A stretch of DNA of 64,000 nucleotides from Carboxylicivirga sp. (GTDB taxonomy: Bacteria; Bacteroidota; Bacteroidia; Bacteroidales; Marinilabiliaceae): contig JAOARW010000088.1 in NCBI GenBank assembly GCA_025210475.1, positions 38,503-102,502 on the forward strand, read 5' to 3'. Below the pieces are notes generated by a model that made no database searches, was not told where the DNA came from, and saw only the letters and a program-made list of their open reading frames with translations. Numbering within the stretch: position 1 is the stretch's first letter; each line of letters begins with the position of its first letter. Position numbers and translations under genes: made by a program. Below are positions 18,625 through 27,861 of the stretch, piece after piece.

Positions 18625-20874
18625 ATGTCAGAAATGTTGGGGAAATACAAGTATCACTTTTTAATTTTTGCATTGTTAGCGGTAATGGTAACAATTGTAG
18701 GTATTCGGGTTGGCTTTATGCCAGCTAAGGAATGTCCGATTATACCAATACCCAATTCAATTAGTGGCAATCACGAGCAGATTAGTTTCAAAGGAATTAG
18801 TAAAATTATTGCGAGTGAAGAGCTGGCCCAAGGTATAAATCAACAATGTTCTGATTTATTATCGAATTACATATCAGGTGATTCAACAGATGGTATTGAT
18901 CTGTATTTATCAAAGGACGAATCTTTTACTCACGAGCAGTATAAGCTAGACATCAACGAGAAGGGTATATTTATCACCGCGAATAAGGGTGCAGGCTATT
19001 TTTATGCCTTACAGTCACTAAAGCAGCTTCTTAGCATTAATAAAAATTATCTTCCAAGTATAAGTGTTAAGGATAATCCTCGCTTTAAATGGCGGGGATT
19101 ACATCTGGATGTAAGTCGGCACTTTTATGGAGTTGATAAAATCAAGGAGATACTTGATTGGATGGCTTTTTATAAAATGAATCGCTTTCATTGGCACTTG
19201 GTCGATGATCAGGGATGGCGTATTGAAATAAAGAAATACCCTGAATTAACATCGATAGGCAGCGTTCGCACAGAAACGGATGGAAGCACTTACGGCCCTT
19301 TCTATTATACCCATGAGCAAATAATAGACGTGGTACAATATGCAAGCGATCGTCATATTGAAGTCATTCCCGAAATAGAATTGCCAGGACACAGTACAAG
19401 TGCTTTGGCGGCCTATCCAAAGTTAGGTTGTCAGGAGAAAAACATTGAAGTGGGCAATACCTGGGGAGTTTATGATGATGTGTTTTGCGCCGGGAAAGAG
19501 GAAACATTTAGTTTTCTTGAAGATGTGTTGACAGAAGTTATGGGCATGTTCCCCTGCCAATACATACACATTGGAGCTGATGAGTGTCCGAAAAGCAGAT
19601 GGAAAGAGTGCTCTAAATGCCAGCGCCGCATTCAGGATAATCAACTGAAAGATGAGTATGAGTTGCAGGCCTATTTTGTTGAACGCATTGCTGATTTTCT
19701 AAAAGAGCATAATAAAAAGCTGATAGGTTGGGATGAGATACTGCAAGGCTACTTGGCCAAAGATGCAGTTGTTATGTCGTGGCATGGGATAGAGTGTGGA
19801 GAAATTGCTGTTCGAGGAGGCAATCCGGCAATCATGACTCCGCGTGAAGAATTGTATTTTGATAAATACCAGGGTGATAGCGAAGCTGAGCCATTGGCCA
19901 TTGGCGGTTATATTCCTTTAAAAACCGTTTATGATTGTGAACCTATGCCTGAACGATTAAGTAAAGCAGAAGAGCAGCTGGTTTTAGGTGTACAAGCCAA
20001 CTTGTGGACCGAGCACATTCACACCGAAGCACATCTTGATTATATGCTAATGCCCCGCATGCAGGCCCTGGCAGAGGTAGCCTGGACGAATAGTGACAAA
20101 AAAAACTGGAAAGGTTTTCAACAACGGCTATTGCAACATTATCCGATTTTAGATAAACAAGGAGTTAATTACCACATAGCTTTACCGGAAGGGGTTTCTA
20201 ATACCGAAGTGATTACATCTAATGAGAAGCTTTGTTTTAAAGTTTCAGATCCTAATGTAAATATGTACCTTAAGCAGAATGGTAAGCCGGCAGAGATTTT
20301 CAATGGAAAATACAAAGCCACCCAGTCAGAGATGATTGAGGTTTATAGCCAGTTGCCAGGAGGTAAAAAAAGCACTTCCAGAAAGATCAATATCAGAAAA
20401 ATGGCACCCCTGAAAGTTGTAAATCCTGAAGGAGTTAAAGGACCTGGTTTGAGATGCCGTTGGACAAAAGCTGAAATGAAAACTGAAACGGAAGTAATGG
20501 ATTACCAGTGGCAAAACAGCATTAAGGTGAAAGATCCTTCAAAAGCCCGTGATTGTTTAAACAGCGGAGAGAAGGGGGTGATTACTTTAAGCGGCTATTT
20601 AAAAGTGCCAAAAACAGGAGTCTACGAGTTTGAAGGACATCCGGATTGGTTAAGGATAGATCAGCAGCTTGTTATGGATAACTCACAAAACTCCAAAAGG
20701 ATTATGTATAGGGGGCAAATTGCTTTACAAAAGGGCTGGCACCGTATTCAAGCTGTATATTTAATCAGGGATTTTCTGTCGATGCCGGATAGTAAAATTA
20801 AAACGGATTTAATGTGGCGAATGAAAAGCAGAGAATGGGAAAATATTAAATCCTATTGCTATGATGCTAATTGA
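18625..20874 (+). CDS. GH20 beta-N-acetylhexosaminidase with C-terminal PA14-like domain
   Basis: 749 residues. An N-terminal hydrophobic segment (about 10-32, no lipobox) suggests membrane anchoring or a signal peptide. A GH20b domain is followed by the GH20 barrel: WRGLHLDVSRHFYG, MNRFHWHLVDDQGWRIEIKK, EVIPEIELPGHS, and HIGADECPKSRW with the catalytic Asp319-Glu320 pair. NLWTEHI and ALAEVAWT complete the active site. The C-terminal part (about 620-740: GYLKVPKTGVYEFEGHPDW ... KGWHRIQAVYLIRDF) resembles a PA14 carbohydrate-binding fold. It closely resembles the GH20 at 56776 in the paired-Cys loop CSKCQRRI. It probably removes terminal GlcNAc or GalNAc. Confidence 0.93.
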   Translation: MSEMLGKYKYHFLIFALLAVMVTIVGIRVGFMPAKECPIIPIPNSISGNHEQISFKGISKIIASEELAQGINQQCSDLLSNYISGDSTDGIDLYLSKDESFTHEQYKLDINEKGIFITANKGAGYFYALQSLKQLLSINKNYLPSISVKDNPRFKWRGLHLDVSRHFYGVDKIKEILDWMAFYKMNRFHWHLVDDQGWRIEIKKYPELTSIGSVRTETDGSTYGPFYYTHEQIIDVVQYASDRHIEVIPEIELPGHSTSALAAYPKLGCQEKNIEVGNTWGVYDDVFCAGKEETFSFLEDVLTEVMGMFPCQYIHIGADECPKSRWKECSKCQRRIQDNQLKDEYELQAYFVERIADFLKEHNKKLIGWDEILQGYLAKDAVVMSWHGIECGEIAVRGGNPAIMTPREELYFDKYQGDSEAEPLAIGGYIPLKTVYDCEPMPERLSKAEEQLVLGVQANLWTEHIHTEAHLDYMLMPRMQALAEVAWTNSDKKNWKGFQQRLLQHYPILDKQGVNYHIALPEGVSNTEVITSNEKLCFKVSDPNVNMYLKQNGKPAEIFNGKYKATQSEMIEVYSQLPGGKKSTSRKINIRKMAPLKVVNPEGVKGPGLRCRWTKAEMKTETEVMDYQWQNSIKVKDPSKARDCLNSGEKGVITLSGYLKVPKTGVYEFEGHPDWLRIDQQLVMDNSQNSKRIMYRGQIALQKGWHRIQAVYLIRDFLSMPDSKIKTDLMWRMKSREWENIKSYCYDAN

Positions 20875-20902
20875 TATTGGAGGAACTTTAATCAATAAAT
20901 TC

Positions 20903-21050
20903 CCGGAGGTTTGCCTCCGGTGCAATTTTTTCTCCCTGAATTTCAGGGGAGATGGCCGATTTATCGGTCAGAGGGGTTAATAAAGAAAACTGGGTTTTCT
21001 GCGATAAAAGAAATAAAGTCGCCGAAATACCCCGCAGGCTTGCCTCGGGG
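20903..21050. repeat. Cluster of four hairpins between GH20 and beta-helix genes
   Basis: Four consecutive inverted repeats. 20903-20920 has 7 bp (CCGGAGG, loop TTTG) and is followed at 20926 by a T-run. 20931-20953 has about 9 bp. 20954-20969 has 6 bp. 21030-21050 has 8 bp with one bulge (CCCCG..AGG, loop CTTG). The first and last share the apical motif AGG-YTTG-CCT. The first could act as a terminator; the others look like REP-type or mRNA-stabilising hairpins. The gap 20875-21132 holds no gene. Confidence 0.6.
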
Positions 21051-21132
21051 ATAGATGACTTTAGGAGTTATCTTTATTTGAAGGAATAATAGAGAAGAAC
21101 AACGTAATAATAAGAATTGATAAATCAGAACT

Positions 21133-23499
21133 ATGAAATCGATTGGAGTGATTTTTTGTTTGTTGTGGCTGTCCTTAACGGGTTTTGCTCAACAACAATT
21201 ATTTATCTCAAACAATGGGAGCGATAATAATCAGGGTACCAAAGAGAGCCCGGTAGCTACTTTACAAAAAGCTGTTGAGCTTTATCGTCAGAGTGGAGAA
21301 AAAGGAAATACGGAAATAATTTTCCGAGAAGGAATTTATTATTTTAATCAGACGGTTGAATTAAAGGCGGGCGATTCAGGACTGGATAAATTACCATTAG
21401 TTATAAAAGCTTATGGTGACGAAGAAGTTGTTTTGGATGCCGGAACCAATTTAAAACTGGATTGGAAACCATACAAAAAAGGGATTTATCGGGCAAAAGT
21501 AAATCAGGATGTTTCGCGCTTTGAACAGTTTTATGTGAATGGTGAGCAAAAAGTTCTGGCTCGCTACCCCAATTACAACGCTTCCATTTCGCCTTATGGA
21601 GGTTGGGCGGCTGATGCTGTTGATGCCAAACGACTCAAAAAACTTAAAGGCCTCGAAGGTGCTTATTACCATGTAATCCATGCGGCTCGCTGGGGTGGTT
21701 TTCATTATCAGATTTCAGCCGTCGATAAAAAAGGTAATCCAACTCTGGAAGGAGGCTGGCAAAATAACCGCCCGGAGAATGGGTTGCATAAAAAATTCAG
21801 AATGATTGAAAATACTCTGGCCGAATTGGATGCACCCAACGAATGGTATTTTGATGGTGAGTACATTTATTTTTATCCGGCTGAGTCATCAGAGTTAAAA
21901 GCGAACTACGAAGCAGATGGTATTTCTGAGATCATTACAATGAAAGGTTCAGAAGCAAAACCTGTGAAAAATATCACATTAAAGAATCTGAACTTTAAAC
22001 ACACTGCACGCACCTTTATGGAAAGCAAAGAGCAATTACTACGCAGTGATTGGGCGATTTACAGAGGCGGTGCGGTTTTAATGGATGGAGCTGAAAACTG
22101 TTTGGTGACGCAATGTAATTTTTACCAACTGGGAGGTAATGCTGTATTTGTAAGCAACTATGCTCGCAACATTGAAGTCAGTTCTTGCCACATGGCTAAC
22201 ATTGGTGCCAGCGGTGTTTGTTTTGTTGGTAGTGCCGATGCTGTTCGCAGTCCGAATTTTCATTACAAGGAATACACAAAGTATGAGGATTTGGATTTGG
22301 AAATTGGTCCTAAAACCAACGAATATCCGGCCAGTTGTAAGGCACATGACAACCTGATTCATGATATCGGTACCGTTGAGAAACAAACGGCAGCAGTTCA
22401 GATAGCCATGGCAATGGATATTACCGTCAGCCACAACAGTATTTATAATTGCTCCCGCGCAGGTATCAACGTTGGCGACGGAACCTGGGGTGGACACGTC
22501 ATTGAGTATAACGATGTATTTAAAACTGTACAGGAAACCAGCGACCATGGTTCATTTAACTCATGGGGACGTGATCGTTTTTGGCAGCCAAATCGTAAGC
22601 AAATTGACGCCAATGTTGCCAAACATCCTGGCCTGGAGTTATTAGACGCCATTCATACCACCGTTATTCGCAATAACCGCATGCGTTGCGATCATGGTTG
22701 GGACATTGACCTGGATGATGGTTCAACAAACTATCATGTATATAATAACCTGTGTTTAAATAATGGAATTAAGTTGCGCGAAGGTTTCCACCGGGTTGTT
22801 GACAATAACATTTGTGTAAACAATTCATTGCATCCACATGTGTGGCAAAAGAACAGTGGTGATGTCGTAAGCCGCAATATTTTTGGATCATACTATTATC
22901 CGATTGCCATGAAGGATCATTGGGGAACTTTCCTTGACTTGAACTTATTCGATATTGGAGAAAAACCAAGTAATATGAATGAATTCGATCGTGATCAGCG
23001 TTCTGTTATCGCCAATCCTTTATTTATCGATCCGGCTAATGTCGACTACCGGGTTAAAGGCAATTCGCCGGCTTTGGCTTTAGGATTTCAAAACTTTGAG
23101 ATGGATAAATTTGGGGTGGTATCACCATTTTTAAAGGCCAAGGCCGAAACACCTGAATTCCCTGAATATATGGCCGGATTGCAGCCGGGAGCAAAACCAT
23201 CGCGTGATAATTCGGTGCATGAATGGCTGGGGGGTAAAGTGAAAAACCTGGTTGGTTTAGGAGAAGTTTCTGCCACTGGTATGCATGATGAAACAGGTGT
23301 ATTTATTGTTGAAGTGCCTAAAGGTAGTATGCTTGAGAAATTTGGGTTTAAAGCCAATGATGTAATTCTGGATTTTTGGGGACAGGAAACGCATAATGTA
23401 GAGCGTTTAATGGATCACTATAAAAATCGTTTGAAAAACAAGAAAACACCGCTTGGTGTATGGCGCGATCAGCAAAAGACTGAAGTCTTTGTAGAGTAA
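21133..23499 (+). CDS. Right-handed beta-helix protein with C-terminal PDZ domain, probable glycan-active enzyme
   Basis: 788 residues with a signal peptide ending GFAQ. The start LFISNNGSDNNQGTKESPVATLQKA and the following turns (VKNITLKNLNF, CLVTQCNFYQLGGNAVFVSN, IEVSSCHMANIGASGVCFVG, VSHNSIYNCSRAGINVGDG) form a parallel beta-helix to about residue 640. The last 100 residues (TGVFIVEVPKGSMLEKFGFKANDVILDFWG) are a PDZ-like domain. Such helices occur in several glycosidase and lyase families (GH141 and relatives are possible), but I cannot place it in a family. Conserved-looking DHGSFNSWGRDRFW and CDHGWDIDLDDGSTNYH could form the active site. It precedes a GH2 by 30 nt. Confidence 0.8.
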   Translation: MKSIGVIFCLLWLSLTGFAQQQLFISNNGSDNNQGTKESPVATLQKAVELYRQSGEKGNTEIIFREGIYYFNQTVELKAGDSGLDKLPLVIKAYGDEEVVLDAGTNLKLDWKPYKKGIYRAKVNQDVSRFEQFYVNGEQKVLARYPNYNASISPYGGWAADAVDAKRLKKLKGLEGAYYHVIHAARWGGFHYQISAVDKKGNPTLEGGWQNNRPENGLHKKFRMIENTLAELDAPNEWYFDGEYIYFYPAESSELKANYEADGISEIITMKGSEAKPVKNITLKNLNFKHTARTFMESKEQLLRSDWAIYRGGAVLMDGAENCLVTQCNFYQLGGNAVFVSNYARNIEVSSCHMANIGASGVCFVGSADAVRSPNFHYKEYTKYEDLDLEIGPKTNEYPASCKAHDNLIHDIGTVEKQTAAVQIAMAMDITVSHNSIYNCSRAGINVGDGTWGGHVIEYNDVFKTVQETSDHGSFNSWGRDRFWQPNRKQIDANVAKHPGLELLDAIHTTVIRNNRMRCDHGWDIDLDDGSTNYHVYNNLCLNNGIKLREGFHRVVDNNICVNNSLHPHVWQKNSGDVVSRNIFGSYYYPIAMKDHWGTFLDLNLFDIGEKPSNMNEFDRDQRSVIANPLFIDPANVDYRVKGNSPALALGFQNFEMDKFGVVSPFLKAKAETPEFPEYMAGLQPGAKPSRDNSVHEWLGGKVKNLVGLGEVSATGMHDETGVFIVEVPKGSMLEKFGFKANDVILDFWGQETHNVERLMDHYKNRLKNKKTPLGVWRDQQKTEVFVE

Positions 23500-23529
23500 C
23501 TAATACATACTAAATAAAAATAGAAAAGG

Positions 23530-25350
23530 ATGAGAGTACTATTGACTGCTTTAGTTCATGTCTTTGCTTTAACAACAATTTTAGCACAAACAGATTTAAA
23601 GCAAAACACGTGGTCGAGAGAGAAGATGTCGTTAAATGGTAAGTGGAATGTAATTGTCGATCCATACGATAATGGAAGTTACAGCTACCGCCTGGACCGT
23701 TTCGACGAAATGAGTCGTTCACCGCGATCGGCTTATTACATGGATGCCAAAGTAAAGGATAAAACCGATAGATTAGAATACAATTTCGATACAGCGGAAA
23801 CTTTAATGGTTCCGGGCTCGTGGAATATGCAAAACGATAAATACTACTGGTACGAAGGTTCCATGTGGTATCGTCGATTGTTTACTTACGAGAAAAAAGC
23901 TGAGAGTAATCGTGTATTTGTTCGCTTCGAAGGAGCCAATTATCACACACATGTATATCTGAATGGTAAAAAGTTAGGCCAGCATGTTGGTGGATTTACT
24001 CCATTCGAATTTGATGTGACTGATGTATTGCGCGAAGGAGAAAACTCATTGGTTGTTGTGATTAACAACATGCGTCATCGCGATGGGGTACCAACTGTAA
24101 ATACCGATTGGTTTAACTATGGCGGATTAACGCGCGATGTTTTTGTATATGAGTTACCGGAGAAACACATTGCTGATTATAAGATTCAGCTGAAAAAAGA
24201 TCAACTCAAAGAAATAGGTGTTGAGATTGCCACTAAAGGCTTGAAAGCAGGGGAGATGGTTACTTTAAACATTCCTGAACTACGCATTAACAAAACATTT
24301 GCTATTGATGCCCAGGGTAAAGTTGCTACCTCAATTAAGGTGAAGAAGGTTTCTTACTGGAGTCCCGAGAATCCAAAGCTTTACAATGTTGAGTTAATTG
24401 CAGGTAACGATAAGATTAGTGATAAGATTGGTTTCCGTACCATTGCCGTTGAAGGATCAAAAATCTTGCTTAACGGGAAAGAAGTATTCCTAAAAGGGAT
24501 TTCTATTCACGAAGAGAATCCTGTACGTGGCGACCGCGCTTTCAGCATGGACGATGCACGTACCATGTTGGGATGGGCTAAAGAACTGGGTTGTAACTTT
24601 GTTCGTTTGGCGCACTACCCGCACAATGAAAACATGGTTCGCCTGGCCGATGAAATGGGCATGTTGGTATGGGAAGAAAACCCGGTATACTGGACCATTG
24701 CATGGGACAATGAAGAAACGTATAAAAATGCCGAAAACCAATTGGCTGAAGTAATGACTCGCGATAAGAACCGTGCTAGTGTAATTATTTGGTCAATGGC
24801 CAATGAAACACCTCCGGGCGAAGCGCGCGACGAATTCTTAAAGCGATTGGTGTCTTTTACAAGAGCCAATGACAGTGAGCGTTTAATCAGCATGGCTATG
24901 GAGAAACGCAAAGATAAAACGAACAAGAAAATCATGATTGTTGACGATCGCTTTGCTGAGTTTGTTGACCTATTAAGTTTCAACGAATACATTGGTTGGT
25001 ACACAGGTAAGCCAGAAGATTGTGATAAAATTCAATGGAAAATTATGTACGATAAACCTGTAATTATTTCTGAATTTGGAGGTGGTGCTTTAGCCGGATT
25101 CCACGGTGATGAGAAAACGCAGTGGACCGAAGAGTTTCAGGCAGCTATTTACCGCGAGCAGGTAAAAATGTTGTCGAAAATTCCACAATGGGCTGGTGCA
25201 ACACCTTGGATATTAACTGACTTTCGCTCACCTCGCCGTCCATTGGGAGGCATCCAGGATGGTTATAATCGTAAAGGCTTAATATCTGAAACTGGAGATA
25301 AAAAGAAAGCTTTTTATATCTTACAGAAGTTTTACGAAAGTAAAAAGTAA
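23530..25350 (+). CDS. GH2 beta-glucuronidase-like enzyme
   Basis: 606 residues, the short GH2 layout of beta-glucuronidases rather than the 1000-residue LacZ layout. A signal peptide ends LAQ. A jelly-roll domain (VPGSWNMQNDKYYWYEGSMWYRR) and an Ig-like domain follow. The barrel has KGISIHEENP, FVRLAHYPHNENM, WSMANETPP (acid/base Glu426) and IISEFGGGA (nucleophile Glu515). Near the end GYNRKGL (Asn580, Lys582) aligns with the N-x-K pair that binds the glucuronate carboxylate in known GUS enzymes. This favours a uronide substrate over galactoside. Fucoside and hexosaminide enzymes flank it, so a uronic acid may be part of the target glycan. Confidence 0.85.
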   Translation: MRVLLTALVHVFALTTILAQTDLKQNTWSREKMSLNGKWNVIVDPYDNGSYSYRLDRFDEMSRSPRSAYYMDAKVKDKTDRLEYNFDTAETLMVPGSWNMQNDKYYWYEGSMWYRRLFTYEKKAESNRVFVRFEGANYHTHVYLNGKKLGQHVGGFTPFEFDVTDVLREGENSLVVVINNMRHRDGVPTVNTDWFNYGGLTRDVFVYELPEKHIADYKIQLKKDQLKEIGVEIATKGLKAGEMVTLNIPELRINKTFAIDAQGKVATSIKVKKVSYWSPENPKLYNVELIAGNDKISDKIGFRTIAVEGSKILLNGKEVFLKGISIHEENPVRGDRAFSMDDARTMLGWAKELGCNFVRLAHYPHNENMVRLADEMGMLVWEENPVYWTIAWDNEETYKNAENQLAEVMTRDKNRASVIIWSMANETPPGEARDEFLKRLVSFTRANDSERLISMAMEKRKDKTNKKIMIVDDRFAEFVDLLSFNEYIGWYTGKPEDCDKIQWKIMYDKPVIISEFGGGALAGFHGDEKTQWTEEFQAAIYREQVKMLSKIPQWAGATPWILTDFRSPRRPLGGIQDGYNRKGLISETGDKKKAFYILQKFYESKK

Positions 25351-25491
25351 TACCTTCATAACAAGCGAATGATTTTGTAATCGGATTCGTTTTGTAGCAG
25401 GTTATATTATTCTGTAATTCAAATAATAAAGTTGGGGTTGATTAATAACACTATTAATCAGTCCTGACTTTTGTTAGATAAATCCACTAAG

Positions 25492-27861
25492 ATGAAAAAT
25501 TTATTTTATTTACTGATCATCGCAGTTTTGGTTGCCTGTCAACCGATATCCGATGAATCAAAAGAATTAAAACTATGGTATGATGCACCGGCAGCCGATT
25601 GGATGACGGAAGGTTTGCCAATGGGTAATGCCTATATGGGTGCCATGGTTTTTGGACAGCCACAGGAAGAGCAAATTCAGTTTACTGAAGAATCGCTGTG
25701 GGCAGGTGGTCCGCGTGCACACGAAGATTATAACTACGGTAATCGAAAGGATGCACATCTGCAAATCCCTAAGATTCGTGAATTGCTCGAAAAAGGTGAA
25801 TTTAAAAAGGCACACCGCCTGGCTTACGATAAAGTAACAGGTCAGTTTAATAAGCAGGAAGATAGTGAAACAATGTTTGGTGACTATGGGGCACAGCAAA
25901 CCATGGGTGATGTTTATATTGTTGCCAAAGGGATTAACGAATATTCTGATTACCGTCGCGAGTTGGATCTGAAAACTGCTACAATGCATGTTCAATTCAA
26001 GACAGCTAAGAATGCTTATAAGCGTAAATTTTATGCTTCTTATCCAAAGCGGGTACTTGTTTATGAGTTGTTGAGTGATAAGCCGGAAAGCTATGAATTC
26101 CGATATGAAACACCTCATAAAACTCAATTGGATGATTTTTCCAATAACATCTACACTTTTATTGGGGCTTTAAAAGACAACGGACTTGAATATGGGATAA
26201 AATTCAAATTTGATACCGATGGACAAGTGAGTTTTGCAGATGGTAAAGTAACTATTGCCGATGCAACACGATTGGTGTTGATTCAAACAGCTGCCACAGC
26301 TTATAAAAATGAATATCCTCATTATTTAGGAAATGATTACGATGCTCAGCTAAAATCTACCATGGCCGCTATTGCAGGCATGAGTGAAGTGCAAATTTAT
26401 GAAGAGCATGTGGCCGATTATAAGAGTTTGTTTAATCGTGTTGATTTAACGTTGGATGGGCCAGAGCGTGACAGCATACCAACCAATCGTCGTCAAAAAG
26501 AGTATTACGCAGGCACATTTGATCCAAATTTTGAAGCGCTATATTTTCAATACAACCGTTACCTGATGATTTCGGGTTCGCGTCCGGGTTCGATGCCTTT
26601 AACCTTGCAAGGCAAATGGAATAATTCAACAAACCCACCCTGGGCTTGTGATTATCACATGAACATCAACCAGCAAATGCTTTATTGGCCTGCTGAAGTG
26701 GCTAACTTATCCGAATGTCATACGCCTTTGTTTGATTACATGGAAACATTGGTTGAGCCAGGTAAAGTATCTGCTAAAGAACATTTCAATGCGGATGGAT
26801 GGATTGTTAATACCATGAATAATGCCTATGGTTTTACAGCTCCGGGATGGGGTTTCCCATGGGGGTTTTTCCCTGGCGGTGCTGCCTGGTTATGCCAGCA
26901 TGCCTGGGAACATTATGCTTTTACCCAGGACGAAGAGTATCTGAAACAACAGGCTTATCCTTTGATGAAGGAAGCAGCTAAGTTTTGGATCGATTACCTG
27001 ATTAAAGATGAAAAAGGTTACCTGGTATCGTGTCCTTCCTATTCACCGGAGCATGGTGGTATTTCTACCGGAGCGGCAATGGATCACCAGATAGCATGGG
27101 ATATTTTAAACAATTGTGTAAGCGCGGCTGAAGTTCTTGGGATCGATGATGATTTTACGCAAAAAGCCAAGGTCGTTCGCGATAATATTTGTCCGCCAAT
27201 GATTGGTAAATGGGGGCAATTGCAGGAGTGGAAAGAAGATGTGGATGATCCGGAGAATAAACACCGTCACGTTTCGCATTTGTTTGCCTTGTTCCCGGGT
27301 AACCAGATTTCGGTTTTAAAAACACCGGAGTTGGCCGAGGCTGCAAAAGTAAGTTTAATCGCTCGCGGAGATGGTGGAACTGGCTGGTCGCGCGCTTGGA
27401 AAATTGCGTTTTGGGCACGTTTACGCGATGGTGATCATGCTTACAAAATGTTACACGAATTATTGATGCCAACGGCATTCCAGGGTGAAACCATGACGAA
27501 AGGAAGTGGTACGTATAGTAACTTGTTATGTTCGCATCCTCCTTTCCAATTAGATGGAAATATGGGAGGAACCGCCGGAATGGCCGAGATGTTATTACAA
27601 TCGCATGCCGGTGTCATTGAATTATTACCTGCTTTACCAACAGCCTGGAAGAATGGAAAGATAAGTGGTTTAAAGGCCCGAGGAGGTTATACAGTTGATA
27701 TGGAATGGAAAGATGGTGCTTTGGTAGAGGCAAAAGTGTATGCTTCTTCGGCCAATGCTGTTAATGTTCAGTATCAGGCGAATGTGCAGAAAGCTGATTT
27801 TAGCACAATGAGTGCTGATGCCAATGGCATGAAGGTATTTACTTTTAAGAATACTAAATAA
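25492..27861 (+). CDS. GH95 alpha-L-fucosidase lipoprotein
   Basis: Cleaves alpha-1,2-linked L-fucose (or L-galactose) by inversion. I take the ATG at 25492, which begins a signal peptide with lipobox VLVAC; the longer frame starts at a TTG. The N-terminal GH95 domain shows KLWYDAPAADWMTEGLPMGN and FTEESLWAGGP. The (alpha/alpha)6 barrel has WNNSTNPPWACDYHMNINQQ, with the two Asn of DYHMNIN as base partners. Further on are LQEWKEDVDDPENKHRHVSH with the likely acid Glu, and LDGNMGGTAG with a conserved Asp. The family length of about 780 residues is matched. Its stop overlaps the next start by one base (TAATG), which indicates translational coupling. Confidence 0.95.
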   Translation: MKNLFYLLIIAVLVACQPISDESKELKLWYDAPAADWMTEGLPMGNAYMGAMVFGQPQEEQIQFTEESLWAGGPRAHEDYNYGNRKDAHLQIPKIRELLEKGEFKKAHRLAYDKVTGQFNKQEDSETMFGDYGAQQTMGDVYIVAKGINEYSDYRRELDLKTATMHVQFKTAKNAYKRKFYASYPKRVLVYELLSDKPESYEFRYETPHKTQLDDFSNNIYTFIGALKDNGLEYGIKFKFDTDGQVSFADGKVTIADATRLVLIQTAATAYKNEYPHYLGNDYDAQLKSTMAAIAGMSEVQIYEEHVADYKSLFNRVDLTLDGPERDSIPTNRRQKEYYAGTFDPNFEALYFQYNRYLMISGSRPGSMPLTLQGKWNNSTNPPWACDYHMNINQQMLYWPAEVANLSECHTPLFDYMETLVEPGKVSAKEHFNADGWIVNTMNNAYGFTAPGWGFPWGFFPGGAAWLCQHAWEHYAFTQDEEYLKQQAYPLMKEAAKFWIDYLIKDEKGYLVSCPSYSPEHGGISTGAAMDHQIAWDILNNCVSAAEVLGIDDDFTQKAKVVRDNICPPMIGKWGQLQEWKEDVDDPENKHRHVSHLFALFPGNQISVLKTPELAEAAKVSLIARGDGGTGWSRAWKIAFWARLRDGDHAYKMLHELLMPTAFQGETMTKGSGTYSNLLCSHPPFQLDGNMGGTAGMAEMLLQSHAGVIELLPALPTAWKNGKISGLKARGGYTVDMEWKDGALVEAKVYASSANAVNVQYQANVQKADFSTMSADANGMKVFTFKNTK

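Noticed and set aside
25573..26127. 184-codon minus-strand frame inside GH95
   Set aside because: Lies fully antisense to a complete GH95 gene, is His/Cys/Phe-rich as expected from a mirrored coding frame, and shows no domain. The same applies to 17997-18422 and 22078-22548.
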